64,000 bases of DNA from Mangifera indica (lineage: Eukaryota > Streptophyta > Magnoliopsida > Sapindales > Anacardiaceae): positions 23,483,463-23,547,462 of the forward strand of contig NC_058137.1 of assembly GCF_011075055.1 (NCBI RefSeq), read 5' to 3'. A program made the translations under genes and the position numbers. Of this stretch, positions 21,386-33,585 are shown piece by piece. Positions within the stretch are counted from its first letter, which is position 1. Every line of letters begins with the position of its first letter. The notes beneath the pieces are model-generated. The model saw nothing but the letters and a program-made list of their open reading frames with translations, was not told the origin of the DNA and searched no databases.

Positions 21386-23845
21386 AAGACTATGACAATA
21401 ATCCTTTGATTGCTCTATGCTTCAACGCAGTTTCTTACATTTATATGCTGAAATAATTTGAAGGATGCTTCTATATATATTATATTTTGTTTTAATTTGT
21501 CGGACAAATACTCGTGTGTGTGTGTTTATATATATTAATAACCATTGTTGCGCAAGTAAAACTTATCCCTCAATAATTTTAGACAATACTTAGTTGCAAC
21601 GACTTGACACATTATAGTGAGCATATCGTGCAAGTAGAAAACTCACGCTTGCTAGGAACCAATAATTTGAAAGCACAAGGGTTGAGCCAACAATGTCCCG
21701 AAGTTCGTGGATGCGAGCTCTAGTTTGTGTGCAATGAATAAGGTATTCCCACCTTGAAGAAAGAGAAGTTTTGGCTATTTGGATGTGTCTATGCATCCTC
21801 TATTAAGTAAGATGCATGAGTTACAACTAATTCACTAATGGGAAAATTGTCACCATAACGATCTTGTGATTGTACATGGACACTTAATCAACTTCTTCTG
21901 TGGCCATTACCCCTTTGGTCAGATATTATCTCCTAGAATTTAAGTTTCTATGTGGGGGTTTGTTTTAACTTAATTTTACCATTTCTATTGTTATAAACTA
22001 ATCACTGCTATCACCTACTCCTTTTTAATATTTAGTAACTTTTTAATATTTTATAGGGCAAAGGCTATTTTCACACAGGGATTAGTGAAAAGATAAAAAT
22101 ACACCTATAAAAGTTTAAAAATTTAAACACTCAATTATATTTAAATTTTCATTAAAATTGTTTTCAAATATAAAAGATAAAATTATTATTTAATAATAAG
22201 ATTAAAAAAATATAAATTAATCTCATTTCCCCCTAAGGTTTTGAAAATTGATATTTAACCTCATGCTTTAACTTTGAAAAGTGATTTTCACCCCCCTCCC
22301 CCAAAAAAATCCCTAAGTTTTTTTTCTCTTTGATCATGACAACAACCACCATCTCCGTCCTCCCTTCTCTCTTTGCCACTATTGACGACTCTGATGATAT
22401 ATAAAGAAGCTCCAGTCGATCATGAATCAAAGACCATCGTGTTTTTGTCGAATCAACTGTAGCTTGTTACGTTTTTGTCACTTTTTGGTCTTCTCCAAGC
22501 CCATATTTCAAACGTGGTCATCAATTCTAGCCAACAAAGTTGAATTAATGGTCTCATTGATTCATCTTCATCCAAACAAAGATTTATTTTATTTGACAAA
22601 GACATGACCAAAAGAAGGAAGAAAGATGGTTGGACAATGCTGATTGTTGAAGAGAAAGAGGTTTCGTTAGAAAATCAAAACATTTAAAAATAAAGTAAAT
22701 TTTTTAAAACTTAATCATAAGAGAAATTATTAGTTTAAAAAATATATATATATATATATTTTATTTATTTTAATATTACTAACCTTAATAAAAGATTTTT
22801 AAACGCATAATAATAGAATAAATCTGGAATAAATATTAAAATTTTTGACCATCCATAACATGTTTTTGTCTTTTTACCGAACTTTCGGTGAAAGTAAACC
22901 GATGGCCTATTTTATAAGACATTGGATTCTTTAAAATCTTGTGGGTTCCGTATAGTATGATTCCCTGCGCGTGATAATGCAATTATGGAATCAATTCAAT
23001 CATAGCAGACAGACAGTAATCGCTTGACGTTACGCATATTCCCTTCACAAATCACCATGAAATTCCCAGCATTCATCATGTAACCGATTTCACGCGCTTT
23101 GTAGCCCGCGCGATCGTTAAAAAAATTATTATATATGTTTTTTACATTAAAAAGAATAATTATATATATTTTTTTACATTAAAAAAATTATTTTGAAATT
23201 AAAACTTGTATTGAAATTGGAGTATATATTTCCTCTTATTTAGAAGTTTAAAATATGACCCAACTGGTAAAAAGCTCAAGTGGATTAAATTTAAGTGTCC
23301 TCTCTCCTTCTTCAACAACCCATTTGACCCTACGAAATTGCAGAAACCAAACCATGAACCTGATTGGTTAACCCAAGTTATCCTTAATTAACCTCAATTA
23401 ATTAAACCCTCCAATCATTGACTATCTACACTGCCAAACATCCTCAGTCATCCCACTCTGCTTTAAATGGGCTATATTTTATTTTTATTCTTTTCTACAT
23501 TGCTTGTTGTTACTGCTGCTGATAATGTCTACATCACATCACACCCATTTGTTTATTCAACACTGTGAATGTTTTAGGCCCAATCTTTACTCAAGCTTGA
23601 AATATTCTTTGTTTTAATCTTACACGCCAACACTTGTTTTGTTTCTTTTCTTCATCTTTTCAATCACAAGTTTGCTTCTACTTCTCTTCTTTTTCATCAA
23701 CTTGGGGCTGAACATCTTCTGGGTACTCAGTTTTTACTCTCTTTTCCCTTTCTTTTCTCTTGTTTTGTTGCCAATAGTTACCCTGGTTGAAACTTTTTTG
23801 TTTTTTTGGTTCTTTTTCTTTGGTGGGCACTTAGGTTTTTGATCA
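21386..23845. other. Intergenic between the two Yippee genes
   Basis: Contains a short GT run (about 21512-21524), an 852-bp family-1 element (22056-22907), AT-rich sequence, and a long T/C-rich stretch (about 23470-23840) just before Yippee gene 2 that is probably its promoter and leader. The open frame at 23639-23842 is a by-product of the poly-pyrimidine tract. Confidence 0.6.
22056..22907. mobile_element. Mutator-like MITE, family 1 copy D (852 bp)
   Basis: An exact 9-bp target-site duplication, TATTTTATA, lies at 22047-22055 and 22908-22916. The left end is GGGCAAAGGCTATTTTCACA. The right end reads inward as GGCCATCGGTTTACTTTCAC, a diverged inverted repeat. The interior has the family's AAAAGTGATTTTCACC block, a CT-rich segment and a TA microsatellite near 22741-22760. 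No coding capacity. Confidence 0.8.
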
Positions 23846-24538
23846 ATGGCTGAATTGGTTGGGCCAAGATTGTACAGCTGCTGCAATTGTCGAAACCATG
23901 TTTCGCTACATGACGATATAATTTCCAAAGCTTTTCAGGTGCGCCGCGTTAATCTCTATCTCAAAGTTCGTTTTCTTGGTATCGATTTTCATGATCGTTG
24001 ATACTATCTTTGATTTGTGTAAAATTTAGTGTTATAATATTACTAGATTAAACCATCAGAGAACCATGTATGAAAATTTTGCAGCTTTAAATTCTTTACT
24101 AGTTATTGGACAATGGACATCTCTTTTGTAATGTGAACTCACCAAGAATTGGATACAGATATCCAGTCTTTTTTTGCAAGAATGATTTGTGGCTTTGATA
24201 TCTATGTGTTTGTACAGAATTTCCCTTTTGTGTGTGAGAGGGAGTTAATCAGTTAAAGGAGTTGAGGAAAAATCTTTTAGTCCAACATTGTTTTGCATAA
24301 TTTTGTTTAGGGAAGACATGGTAGAGCCTTTCTCTTCTCCCACGCGATGAATGTTGATGTAGGCCCAAGAGAAGACAGGCATCTCTTGACTGGTTTGCAC
24401 ACTGTGGCTGATATTTACTGTGGTGATTGCCATGAGGTGTTGGGGTGGAAGTATGAGCGTGCTTATGAAGTGTCACAGAAGTACAAAGAAGGCAAATTCA
24501 TACTTGAGAAGTTAAAGATTGTTAAAGAAAATTGGTAG
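23846..24538 (+). CDS. Yippee-like protein 2 of a tandem pair
   Basis: Two exons, 23846-23938 and 24311-24538, give 106 codons? No: 31 codons from exon 1 and 75 from exon 2, total 106 residues, then TAG. Zinc ligands are C12, C15, C68 and C71, with the canonical segments [19 protein letters not shown] and [16 protein letters not shown], then [18 protein letters not shown]. The intron is phase 0 after residue 31, exactly as in the gene at 20962, so the pair arose by gene duplication. This copy keeps the consensus better. A poly-pyrimidine leader precedes the ATG. Just downstream lies a stem-loop whose loop repeats the stop-codon region. Confidence 0.93.
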
Positions 24539-26281
24539 CCCTTGTATGGGGTCCTAATTTGTTCATTCTTGTGTGCTTATGCAAATGGATTGATGCTTCA
24601 TTATGTTCATCTTGTACAGAAACTCTCACCCATTTGTTGATGTTTAATGGTGACCCCAGAAAATTGGTAGGCCTTGTCTGGGGTCACCCGTAATTCTTGC
24701 CACACCGTGTTCTGATGATGTTTAATGTTGGATCAGCTATTCCTTTGTAATCAAATTTGTGATACAATTTCAGAATCTTGCAATGTCTCTGGTTGAAATG
24801 GTTTGTTATCAGCATTGAAGTGTTCTTTCACGTATAAAAAATTCAAGAGTTGCATTATTTTTCCTTTCTATAGATGAACTTTGTTAGGTAAAATTTCTGT
24901 TTTGATAAGCTAATTGCATATATTTATGAAATATTCAGCTAGCTTGACATAGACTTGCAATTATATGATGGTTCACTAAGTGCTTGCTTTAGAGATTTTA
25001 CTCATTTGTGATTAAGTGTATCTCTAGCATTTACAATCAAATTAGATGCTTTTCTTTTTGCAACCGGTTAATTTACTTCATGTACAAATAGTTGAATACT
25101 ACCTAGTACAAACTAACTAACATGTGAATAGAGTTGAAGTAAACAATGAGATTATTCAATAACATGATGACATGTTAGTTTTTTTGTATTTAATCTACCG
25201 TTTGTACATATAGTTTCACTGATTTCAATTTTTCTTCAAATGATGTGAAGGAGGCATTGTACATGTTGTTGAATGATAAATATGGCACACCCTTGTTGAC
25301 TTAATGTTGTGAAAACAATTTCTTTCTGGCTTTTGGATATGGAGGAGTTTGGACCATCTTTATATCCGTTTTGCTTTTCTGCTTTCTAAGCTAAGAAAAG
25401 AGCGTTCAACACGGTAGGATATTGTGTTACAGTCTTCTATGTTAACTGTGCTGTGACAGAACTTGAGGAAAACCAAGTTCTCCCTGCTTTAAGGAAATTT
25501 TCTTTTGACAGTAGAATTTGATTGCATCACTAGTAGCCGCTGCCTTCTTATGTTAACTGAATATGAGCCTCAGTGGTTTGCTTGCTGAATGATAGATAAG
25601 CTAGACCAGCTCTTTGGGACTGAACCGGCTAGCTTAAACAAGTAAAATTCAAATTAAAAGTACAGTCTTCATATATCGTGAAAAAGGATTTGAACCCTTG
25701 TTCTCATTCTGAGAATCCTACTGGCACTGGTTTCATAGCTCCTTTTGCCATTCTGTCATGTAGGTGCGTTTGACTCTTCAACGGTAGAGGTACCTTCCCT
25801 CGCAGCGGAAGTTTTTCCCTGCATCGGGCTAGATCGATCGGATTGACTCATTGCCTTCGATTCAATGTAGACTGCCATTCTACTGGATTTATTCATTTGT
25901 TTAACTGAGAATGATTGAAATTCAACCAAACTTATTAATATATCAATACTAACCATTTAAATAGATTAATTAGGTTGTTTAATATTAAAATAAATAAAAT
26001 AATATTAATAATAAAAGATAAATTACTATAATAATCTTTTTATTATCTAAGCAAACATTCCCTTCATATTAAGTTTAAAAGGATTAGGGTAAGTAAAGGG
26101 CAATTAACTCAAGGGTGTAATTCAAATAATGGTTAATCAAAGGCTGGAGGTCATTGCTAGTACAACAAATATCAGGGTTTCGTGATTTTGCCTGAAAAAG
26201 AGGATCGCCAAGAACAATAGCGGAAACTACGAGTTGTTGACGGTAAGCGGGAACGCGAGCGAGTGCACAGTGAGGTGAAAA
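24539..26281. other. 3' region of Yippee gene 2 and promoter side of the Cdc14-like gene
   Basis: Bases 24649-24688 form a GC-rich hairpin. The remainder is unremarkable AT-rich sequence with no supported gene. The antisense frame at 25756-25956 has no recognisable domain. Confidence 0.5.
24649..24688 (+). repeat. 3'-UTR stem-loop carrying a copy of the Yippee stop region
   Basis: GGTGACCCCA (24649-24658) pairs perfectly with TGGGGTCACC (24679-24688). The 20-base loop starts GAAAATTGGTAG, which also occurs at 24527 as the final codons and stop of Yippee gene 2. The match extends to 25 of 27 bases between 24527-24553 and 24659-24685. Confidence 0.6.
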
Positions 26282-28621
26282 ATGTACCTGAAGAAGCCAC
26301 TATGGAGCGAAACGACGTCGAAGCAGTCCTCCTCGTCAACTGAATCCGAACAGACTGCCGTTTCCGAGCTCATCAACTCCCTAACTAAACAACGTCTCTA
26401 CCGCGAAATCACTCTCGCCCTCCGTAACGGCCTCCGTGATGCACGTGCCGATTTCTCCTTCCTCCGCCTCCGTGGCCTCCGTTCCCTCCTCAAAATCCTC
26501 CGCTCCGTCGCACAATCTGACTCCACCATTAACCTCTTTTGCCACTCTCAAACCCTTCCCGATCTTCAAGGTTCCCAATTTTGATTAATTAATTCATTAA
26601 TGAAACCTAATTTAATTCAATTTAGTGGTTTAATTTTTTAATTCTGTGGTTTTTAGTTGTGCCTGTTTTGTTTCAACATTCGTTTAAAGAGGATTCGGTG
26701 GAGGATGGAGTGACAAGTTTGGATCATATATTCAGTGTAGATCCAATGAAGATAACGAGTCCTTCAACCGACTCTGAAGTGGCTCTTGCGCTTCGAGTTT
26801 TGGAAGGATGTTGTTTGCTTCACAGAGAGAGCACTAATTTAGCCCATCAGCACAAAGCAATTCAGGTCTATTTTTATTTTTATTTTTTTTCATTTTAGAA
26901 TTGATTTTAGAATGCACAAGAAACTCATTAATCATAATGACTTAAGATTGAATACTCAGCTTGGAATGTATTTTGCTAAGGTGATGATGCTTTGGTTAAT
27001 GCAGGTTTTGATGAATATTATATCAACGCGAGGAGCACAGGGACAAGGAGCTTGCTTGGATGCTTTAATTTCAATAATGCTGGATTCTTCTGCCAATCAA
27101 ATGGTAGTTCATCACTTCTTTTTATTTAATTTCCTTGCATAATTTTGTTGGCCACAATGTTATACTTTCTTGGATTCTGTTGCATGTGAATACTTTACCC
27201 CTACGCAGCAAAGAAAAACTTCTTAAGGCAGTTCCTTCCTTGGTTGGTACTTAGTCATATACATTGGGAGTTATGGTTTGCTTAGCATCAATAAAATATA
27301 TTAGACTAGTATTTTGGATGTGTCATTGGAGACTAAAAGATTGAAATTAAAAAAATTGTCCTTGCATACTTAGCTGTACTCAATTTTTTTAATCTAAGAA
27401 ATATCATTGTGTTCAAGCTTGACCAAGTTCTCCCACCATTATTATTGTAGAAGTTTCGGTGCCTTTTATGAAATTTGTACTAGAATCTAGCTCCAACTGG
27501 ATTATGATTGTGCTCATTGCAATTGTACAAGGAAGCTTAGCAGGGGCATGCAAGGTATAAAAAAATTGGATTTGATCAAACCCAGAAGGTTCATTTGCCT
27601 AATTATATAAAGACATCCTCCTTTCTCTGAAGATTGGCACGTCTTCCTAGATTTTTCAGCCATAGAAAGTTTTTGTCATTTTTTGTTGATCTTGGAGTGA
27701 TTAATCATTGTAATATACACATCTATGGCTGCTTAATTACAGGATTTTGAGTTATACAATGGTATAGAGGAAGTTGCAGAGCTCATAAGAGACAAGCAAG
27801 TGGATGAAAATCTCAGGTTTTTCTGCTTTTTCATGTGACTTGCTCATTTCCTTTTCTCCTACACAATTTTCCTTTCAATGCTCATCTTTCATACTGGATC
27901 AAAGTTTGAAAAATGCAATCTATTGCTTGATTTAGTTTTCCTGCTTATTTACATTTGATTGCAGGCATTTTTTATGTTGTTTGAGTGGGGTACTTGTCTT
28001 GGTTCTGTAAAGTTTCAAGCTTTGTGTTCACTAAAATCAATAAATAAAAAGTTACCTTATGGGTGAATGATTTTGCCGATGTAAGCTTAGAAGTTTTGAA
28101 TAATAGGTTTCAATTAGCTTTCACAATGGCAGTCACACGGTTTTAGCCTCTTCTCTTTTTTATTTCTGTATTTAAAACCAAAAACATTACGCATTTATAA
28201 AAAGATGACAGTAAATATAGTCAAAGAATTTGTTCCTCTCCTAATTTAAAAAATATCTCCAGAATTAAAAATAAACTAGTGACTATCAGGATATTTGGCA
28301 GGTATTTGCCAAGCGAATTGTGTTAGATATGATATCGGCATGTTTTACCCATTCTACTTGCATCATTTCTCATATAAGTGATGTACTTTGACCAGGTTAA
28401 AATGTGGAGAATTCCTGCTATTACTCATTGGGCATCTAAATGGGCGGGAAAGGTCTCCCATGGCCACCATACATGAAGACATAAGGCGACTTCTTGGTGA
28501 AAAATCTGCATCATTGATATGGGCAGCAAGTCAATTTGGCTCTACCCTTAATCCAGATGACAGACTGACAGCTTTACACATTCAAGCTGGCAGGATTTTA
28601 GAATCTCTAGATTTGTACTAA
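26282..28621 (+). CDS. Cdc14/SIN-component-like helical-repeat protein
   Basis: Five exons, 26282-26570, 26657-26865, 27005-27103, 27743-27816 and 28396-28621, join in frame to 298 residues plus TAA. The protein starts MYLKKPLWSETTSK. It then has a helical, armadillo-like body: RLYREITLALRNGLRDARAD, FLRLRGLRSLLKILRSV, VVPVLFQHSF, EVALALRVLEGCCLLH, HKAIQVLMNII, RLKCGEFLLLLIGHLNG and LIWAASQFGSTLNPDDRL. I recognise this as the plant family annotated as cell division control protein 14, SIN component, named for the fission-yeast partner of kinase Sid1. It is not the Cdc14 phosphatase; no CX5R site is present. The plant function is little known. It ends 142 bases from the stop of the convergent PPR gene. 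Exons are firm; the family name is from memory. Confidence 0.78.
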
Positions 28622-28763
28622 TTCTAATGCTGGAATTCGCAATATTTCATGGTAAAGTTCCATTGGTGACCAGAGGACAGAAAGATGCTTGTATGTATCA
28701 TAGTATCAGTGCACCATGGTTGAGAATGGTCTCATTGCATAAAATAACTTGCCAGTGTTGTGT

Positions 28764-31289
28764 TTACAGAGCAATTTCAAATTGTGTTTTTATATTTAGG
28801 GTTAGAGAATTCAAGGTGTTGTAAATCTCACCTGTTCTCTCGTGAGATCTATCACTAGCAAGAAAAGCATGTATCTCATCTTTGTCCTCAATCCAACTGT
28901 AGCCTGGGCTCTTCTGCATTCCTTCTTTCTTCATTTTTTGTCTTGTTCTTACTAGATCAGACCATCTAGCAGCATAAGCATATAAATTTGCTAGCAGAAC
29001 ATAGTTTCCAGTATTGTTTGGTTCCAGTTCTATGAGCATCTCTGCAGCAATTTGCCCTAACTCGACATTGCCATGAATGACGCAACCTCCAAGCAAAGCA
29101 CTCCACATCACTGAATCAGGTGTCACCGGAGTTTTCTTAATGATATCATAAGCTTCATGAAGCTGTCCAGCACGACTTAAGAGATCAACCATACATGTGT
29201 AGTGTTTTACCGAAGGTTTCACGTTATAAAACTCCATTAGATCAAAGAATCTGCAACCCATCTCAATGGAACCAGCATGGACACAGGATGAAAGAACTGA
29301 CAAGAAACTCACATCGTCTGGTCTAAAGCCTTTGGCTAGCATTGTTTGAAAATGAGCAATTCCGTCCTCTCCACGTCCGTGCATGGCATATGCCGTAAGC
29401 ATTGCATTCTGGGAAACCAAATCAGGCTTCAATATCCTCTTATAAGCCAATTGGGCATGCATCAAACTACCACATTTTGCATACATGTCCACAAGGGCTG
29501 CTCCGATATAAGCATCTAAGTCGAACCCCCGTCTAATTGAATGAGCATGAACCTGCTTCCCGCACTCCATTGTGGCCAAACTTGAGCACGCAGATAAGAC
29601 TATTGCAACCGTGTAAATATCAGGAGTCAGATTTGAAGCCTGCATTTCGAAGAACAGCTGCATAGCTGCAACATGGTGGCCATTTTCCACGTGACCCGCA
29701 ATGATACCATTCCAAGTATAAGAATTTGCCTCAAAGCCATCTTCTTTCATCTTTTGCAGAAGATTTTGAATGCTTTGAATTTGATTGCAGCGGGCATAAC
29801 CAGAGATCAAAGCATTCCATGTTGCTGTTTCTCTTTCAATTACGTCATCAAAAGCTATCTGAGCAGCCGCTAGGTCATGACATTTACAGTACATTTCTAC
29901 CAAAGCTCCACCAACAAAGGTATTAGATTGCAGACCCAAACTAATGGCATGGGCATGTATCTCTTTCCCTAGTCGCAAAGAAGCCATATCAGCACAAGCA
30001 GTAAGAGCACTCCCAAAGGTAAAAGAGTCGGGTTCAATACCGTCTTCCATCAGCAACTCTCGGAACATGCTCAATGCTTCGTAAAACAAGAAGTTGTCTA
30101 CATATCCAGAAATCATCGAGTTCCATGAAATTGTATCTTTCTTGATACCCATTTGCTCTATCTGGTCAAATAGCTCCCTAGCTTTCGAAATGTTACCATT
30201 CTCACTGTACCCAACAATCATTGTGTTACAAGACACATTACTTTTCTCAGAGAACTTTGAAAATAACTTGAAAGCACTTCCCATATCAGCACACCTCCTA
30301 TACACATCAATTAATCCATTCACAACAAAAGGATTAGACATAAATCCATGCCGTGTGATAAAACCATGAAAATTTTTGCCAAGGTTTAGCTTTTGTAATC
30401 TAGCACAAGCAGGAAGAACGCTTGCTAGAGTCTGTGCATTCGGTTGCAGCCCTTCTGCTTGCATCCTAAAAAACATCCCTATGGCCTCCTGATCAAACCC
30501 ATTTTGTGCAAAACCTCCAACAACTGCACTCCAAGATACAAGATTCGGCATTATATCATCCGAAGAAGACATTCTCTCAAGAAACTCCAATGCCTCAAAA
30601 ACCATTCCATTGGCAGCACAGGCTGTGACAATAGAATTCCATGACACACAATCCCTTTCTGTCATCATACTCAAAAACTTCTTTGCATCATCTAAGCTTC
30701 CGCATTTGCCATACATATCAATAAGAGCATTACCTACATAAATATTCGAAACAAACTGATATTTTATCACCATCCCATGTAATTGTCTCCCTAGTTCTAC
30801 CATAGAAAGACCACTGCAAATCTTCAAGATTATCGGAAACAAGAAAAATTCCAACTGAATGTCTTCAAAAAGCAATTCTTGAAAAAGTGAAACAGCTTCC
30901 ATAAAATATCCAACATCTTCATACAAGTTAAGAATGGCGGTATAAGAATATAAGTTTTTAAGCGGCATTTTATCAAACAATAAGTTTGCATCCCCTAAAC
31001 GACCACACCGACCATACATTTGCAGCAATTTGGATTCCACAAACTCGTGGCCGCGAAACCCAGTTTTGATGGCATGTGCGTGCACTTGTTTTCCTAAATT
31101 CGGGCATTTACAAGACTCGAGAACTGACGCATATGTAGTTGAATTTACAGGTTTGTCAAGGAAGGATAGATGGGCGTAGGTCAGGGGTGAGTGAAGGTGA
31201 ATGGATTGGTGGGTTGGGTTGCGAGCAGAAACGGAATATTGGTGAATTGGCTGAATTACTGGCTCCAATATTTGAGTTTGAGCAGACAT
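28764..31289 (-). CDS. PLS-class PPR protein of the E subgroup
   Basis: One intronless frame of 841 residues. Organelle PPR proteins bind single RNA sites, and the E class usually supports C-to-U editing. Residues 1 to about 50 are Ser/Thr/His-rich and may be a transit peptide. PLS-type repeats then follow, with many copies of patterns like [25 protein letters not shown] and [12 protein letters not shown]. The C-terminus has an E domain ([47 protein letters not shown]) and stops without a DYW domain, so any editing would need a DYW partner. The gene converges on the Cdc14-like gene with only 142 bases between stop codons. The ATG chosen is the first in the open frame. The plastid or mitochondrial target is not decided. 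Confidence 0.93.
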   Translation of the reverse strand: MSAQTQILEPVIQPIHQYSVSARNPTHQSIHLHSPLTYAHLSFLDKPVNSTTYASVLESCKCPNLGKQVHAHAIKTGFRGHEFVESKLLQMYGRCGRLGDANLLFDKMPLKNLYSYTAILNLYEDVGYFMEAVSLFQELLFEDIQLEFFLFPIILKICSGLSMVELGRQLHGMVIKYQFVSNIYVGNALIDMYGKCGSLDDAKKFLSMMTERDCVSWNSIVTACAANGMVFEALEFLERMSSSDDIMPNLVSWSAVVGGFAQNGFDQEAIGMFFRMQAEGLQPNAQTLASVLPACARLQKLNLGKNFHGFITRHGFMSNPFVVNGLIDVYRRCADMGSAFKLFSKFSEKSNVSCNTMIVGYSENGNISKARELFDQIEQMGIKKDTISWNSMISGYVDNFLFYEALSMFRELLMEDGIEPDSFTFGSALTACADMASLRLGKEIHAHAISLGLQSNTFVGGALVEMYCKCHDLAAAQIAFDDVIERETATWNALISGYARCNQIQSIQNLLQKMKEDGFEANSYTWNGIIAGHVENGHHVAAMQLFFEMQASNLTPDIYTVAIVLSACSSLATMECGKQVHAHSIRRGFDLDAYIGAALVDMYAKCGSLMHAQLAYKRILKPDLVSQNAMLTAYAMHGRGEDGIAHFQTMLAKGFRPDDVSFLSVLSSCVHAGSIEMGCRFFDLMEFYNVKPSVKHYTCMVDLLSRAGQLHEAYDIIKKTPVTPDSVMWSALLGGCVIHGNVELGQIAAEMLIELEPNNTGNYVLLANLYAYAARWSDLVRTRQKMKKEGMQKSPGYSWIEDKDEIHAFLASDRSHERTGEIYNTLNSLTLNIKTQFEIAL

Positions 31290-33438
31290 TATTTCGGCTT
31301 AGGCTCCTGTACAATGACCAGAAAGTCTCATATCAGACTTCTGAAAAATCATTCATTTTTGGTAATGTAAGCGCTCAAGTGTTAGTCTTTACTCATTTGA
31401 ATTTCTGTGCACAAATTTTATGATCCAGCTAATTTACCATATGAAAATGAAAAACCCTCTTAAAAAAAAAAAAAAAGAAAAGAAAGTCTACTATTTGTCA
31501 AAGGTGAAAAACACCTTGATAGAAAATTTCCGTTTTATTAGCATATTATATGTGTTTATTATATTTTATCATTTTAAACACGTTTAATCGTATTTTTAAA
31601 TTTAAAATATATAAAACATATATTTTATATGTTTGTTATATTAATTTGTACTGAACATTTGTATTATATATTATTGTATTTTTTAATTTTTCTATAATAA
31701 AAGATAAAACAATATTATTTTAAACAACGTCATTTTATATGACGTTGTTTTACATAAAATATGTAAAACTCAACCCAAACAATAATAAATTATGTTTATT
31801 TATTTTTTAAATCAGTTACAATTTTTGTTTTCTTCTTAATTTTTATTTGTTATGATCAACTTATCATTTCATTCTTTAGTTTGTTAATATTTGAAAACTT
31901 GTCACTTTGTCAAATTTATACTATAATAATATATTTTAGTCTTTATTATTTTAATTCTAAAAAAAAATTTGAGCTTGATTTATAATAATTTTATATATAT
32001 TTGTTATCTCAATCATGTGACATAAGAACTTAGTATTGATCTATATATGAAAAAATACATATATGATTAAGCAAAATTCTTGTAAAATCCTTTAATTAAT
32101 TACTTAACAAAAAATAAAAATTTTAGAGATATAATATAATTTCACAAAATTTTTAATTTAGGGTTTAAGGTTTTGTAATTAATATTTATTTCTAATTTTT
32201 TTTTTCATTCTTGATAATGGTATCTCACTCACCCAAGTTGTAAACTCTCTTACAACAATAGCTTAGAATCCCACTCACTTTTTGAAACTCACATTGACCT
32301 TTCAACCTAAAATCCCTTCAACTCCTAACCCTGAAATCTTTTCAAGCACCAAACACATATTTGCATTCCACGATCTAAACAAATAAGCTAACCTGAATGA
32401 GAAAGGGTTGAAACAAACAGAAAAAGAAAAAGTATTGAGTTGTTTTGAAACAACAAAACGTAAGAAAAGTGACACCAAAAATTTGGTCCGAAAAAAAGTA
32501 AAAAAACTCGTATGTTTGAAGAATAAAACAAATTTATATACTTAGCAAAGGTAAAGAAAAAGATAATCCCCATAAAAAAATCACAATAGAACACTTAAAC
32601 AATAAATAACTAATTCGAATACAGACAAAATAAACTATCGATCGCACTCCATTAAACAACCTCGTTCAAATTTTCACACAAATTGCAACCGTGTACCCAC
32701 GAAAACAAAATGTGAACACAATTGTTCTTAGTTTTCCCAAAAACAAAACTTCCAATCCCCTCTTTGGCAAACTTTTAACAAAAAACTTATCCAATAAATG
32801 TAGACTTGTAATCACATATACAACATCAGATAAAATAATCAAGTCCGTATATTCAAATATATTTTAACAGCAAAAATTTATCACAATATATCTGATTTAA
32901 TTAATCGAATATGGTATTAACAACCCAAATTGGTATTTATTAGAGTACTCGACAACAATTTAAATACTTTAAAAAAAAAATGATGGTGGCCGAATTTTTT
33001 AAAATTTGAAAATACGAAGTCAAATTTCTTATTTTTATTCTTGACTTTTATTTTTGAAAATAAAAATGTCAAAAATGTTGAAGAGTGCCACCGAACACTC
33101 TTTCTAGAGTCAAATATTATGAATCTAAAATGTGAAATCTACTTCCTATAGTCAACATTCATTTGGTTGATGCACCTTTATCTACGAGGACATCGTTTTA
33201 GAGATGACTCTTCGGATAAACAATTAAATCACACTTCTAATTACATGATTATGACAATAAATGAGATTAATGTGTTTAACCTATTTTTGACTTCACTGAT
33301 TTTGGATAAGGTTATATGCTTTATAGTCCCCTACACATTTTAAATTGTGAGGGCTGTCGTCTATGTTGACAAAGTGTATAGCATTGGTTGTATTGTCCAT
33401 TTTTTTCTTTGACGTTTTGCCAAGGTTGAAAAAAAGAA

Positions 33439-33585
33439 AAACAATACTATACGTATTTATTTATGTGTCATTATGTGATTAAGTGTTATTTTATTTTTAA
33501 TTTAAAATAATTAAATCACAAAATAACATACATCAAATATATATTTATTTATATATTTAAAATAGATACATATAATTTTATTAAA
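33439..33585. mobile_element. Family-3 MITE, copy 1
   Basis: The core TGTGTCATTATGTGATTAAG faces TTAAATCACAAAATAACATA, giving a palindrome about 100 bp wide. The outer arms AATACTATACGTATTTAT and ATACATATAATTTTATT also pair. The same core occurs near 39800, 47490, 54110 and 63190. Boundaries are approximate. Confidence 0.5.

Noticed and set aside
23639..23842. 67-codon hydrophobic frame before Yippee gene 2
   Set aside because: Product of a T-rich leader; Phe/Leu-rich translation without family likeness.
25680..25760. tRNA-like text (TTTGAACCC with nearby pairing)
   Set aside because: No cloverleaf with acceptor and anticodon stems could be formed.
26381..26578. Antisense frame over exon 1 of the Cdc14-like gene
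   Set aside because: Mirror of a GC-richer coding exon; no homology seen.
29673..30644. Plus-strand frames inside the E-class PPR gene
   Set aside because: Shadows of the 841-codon gene on the other strand.
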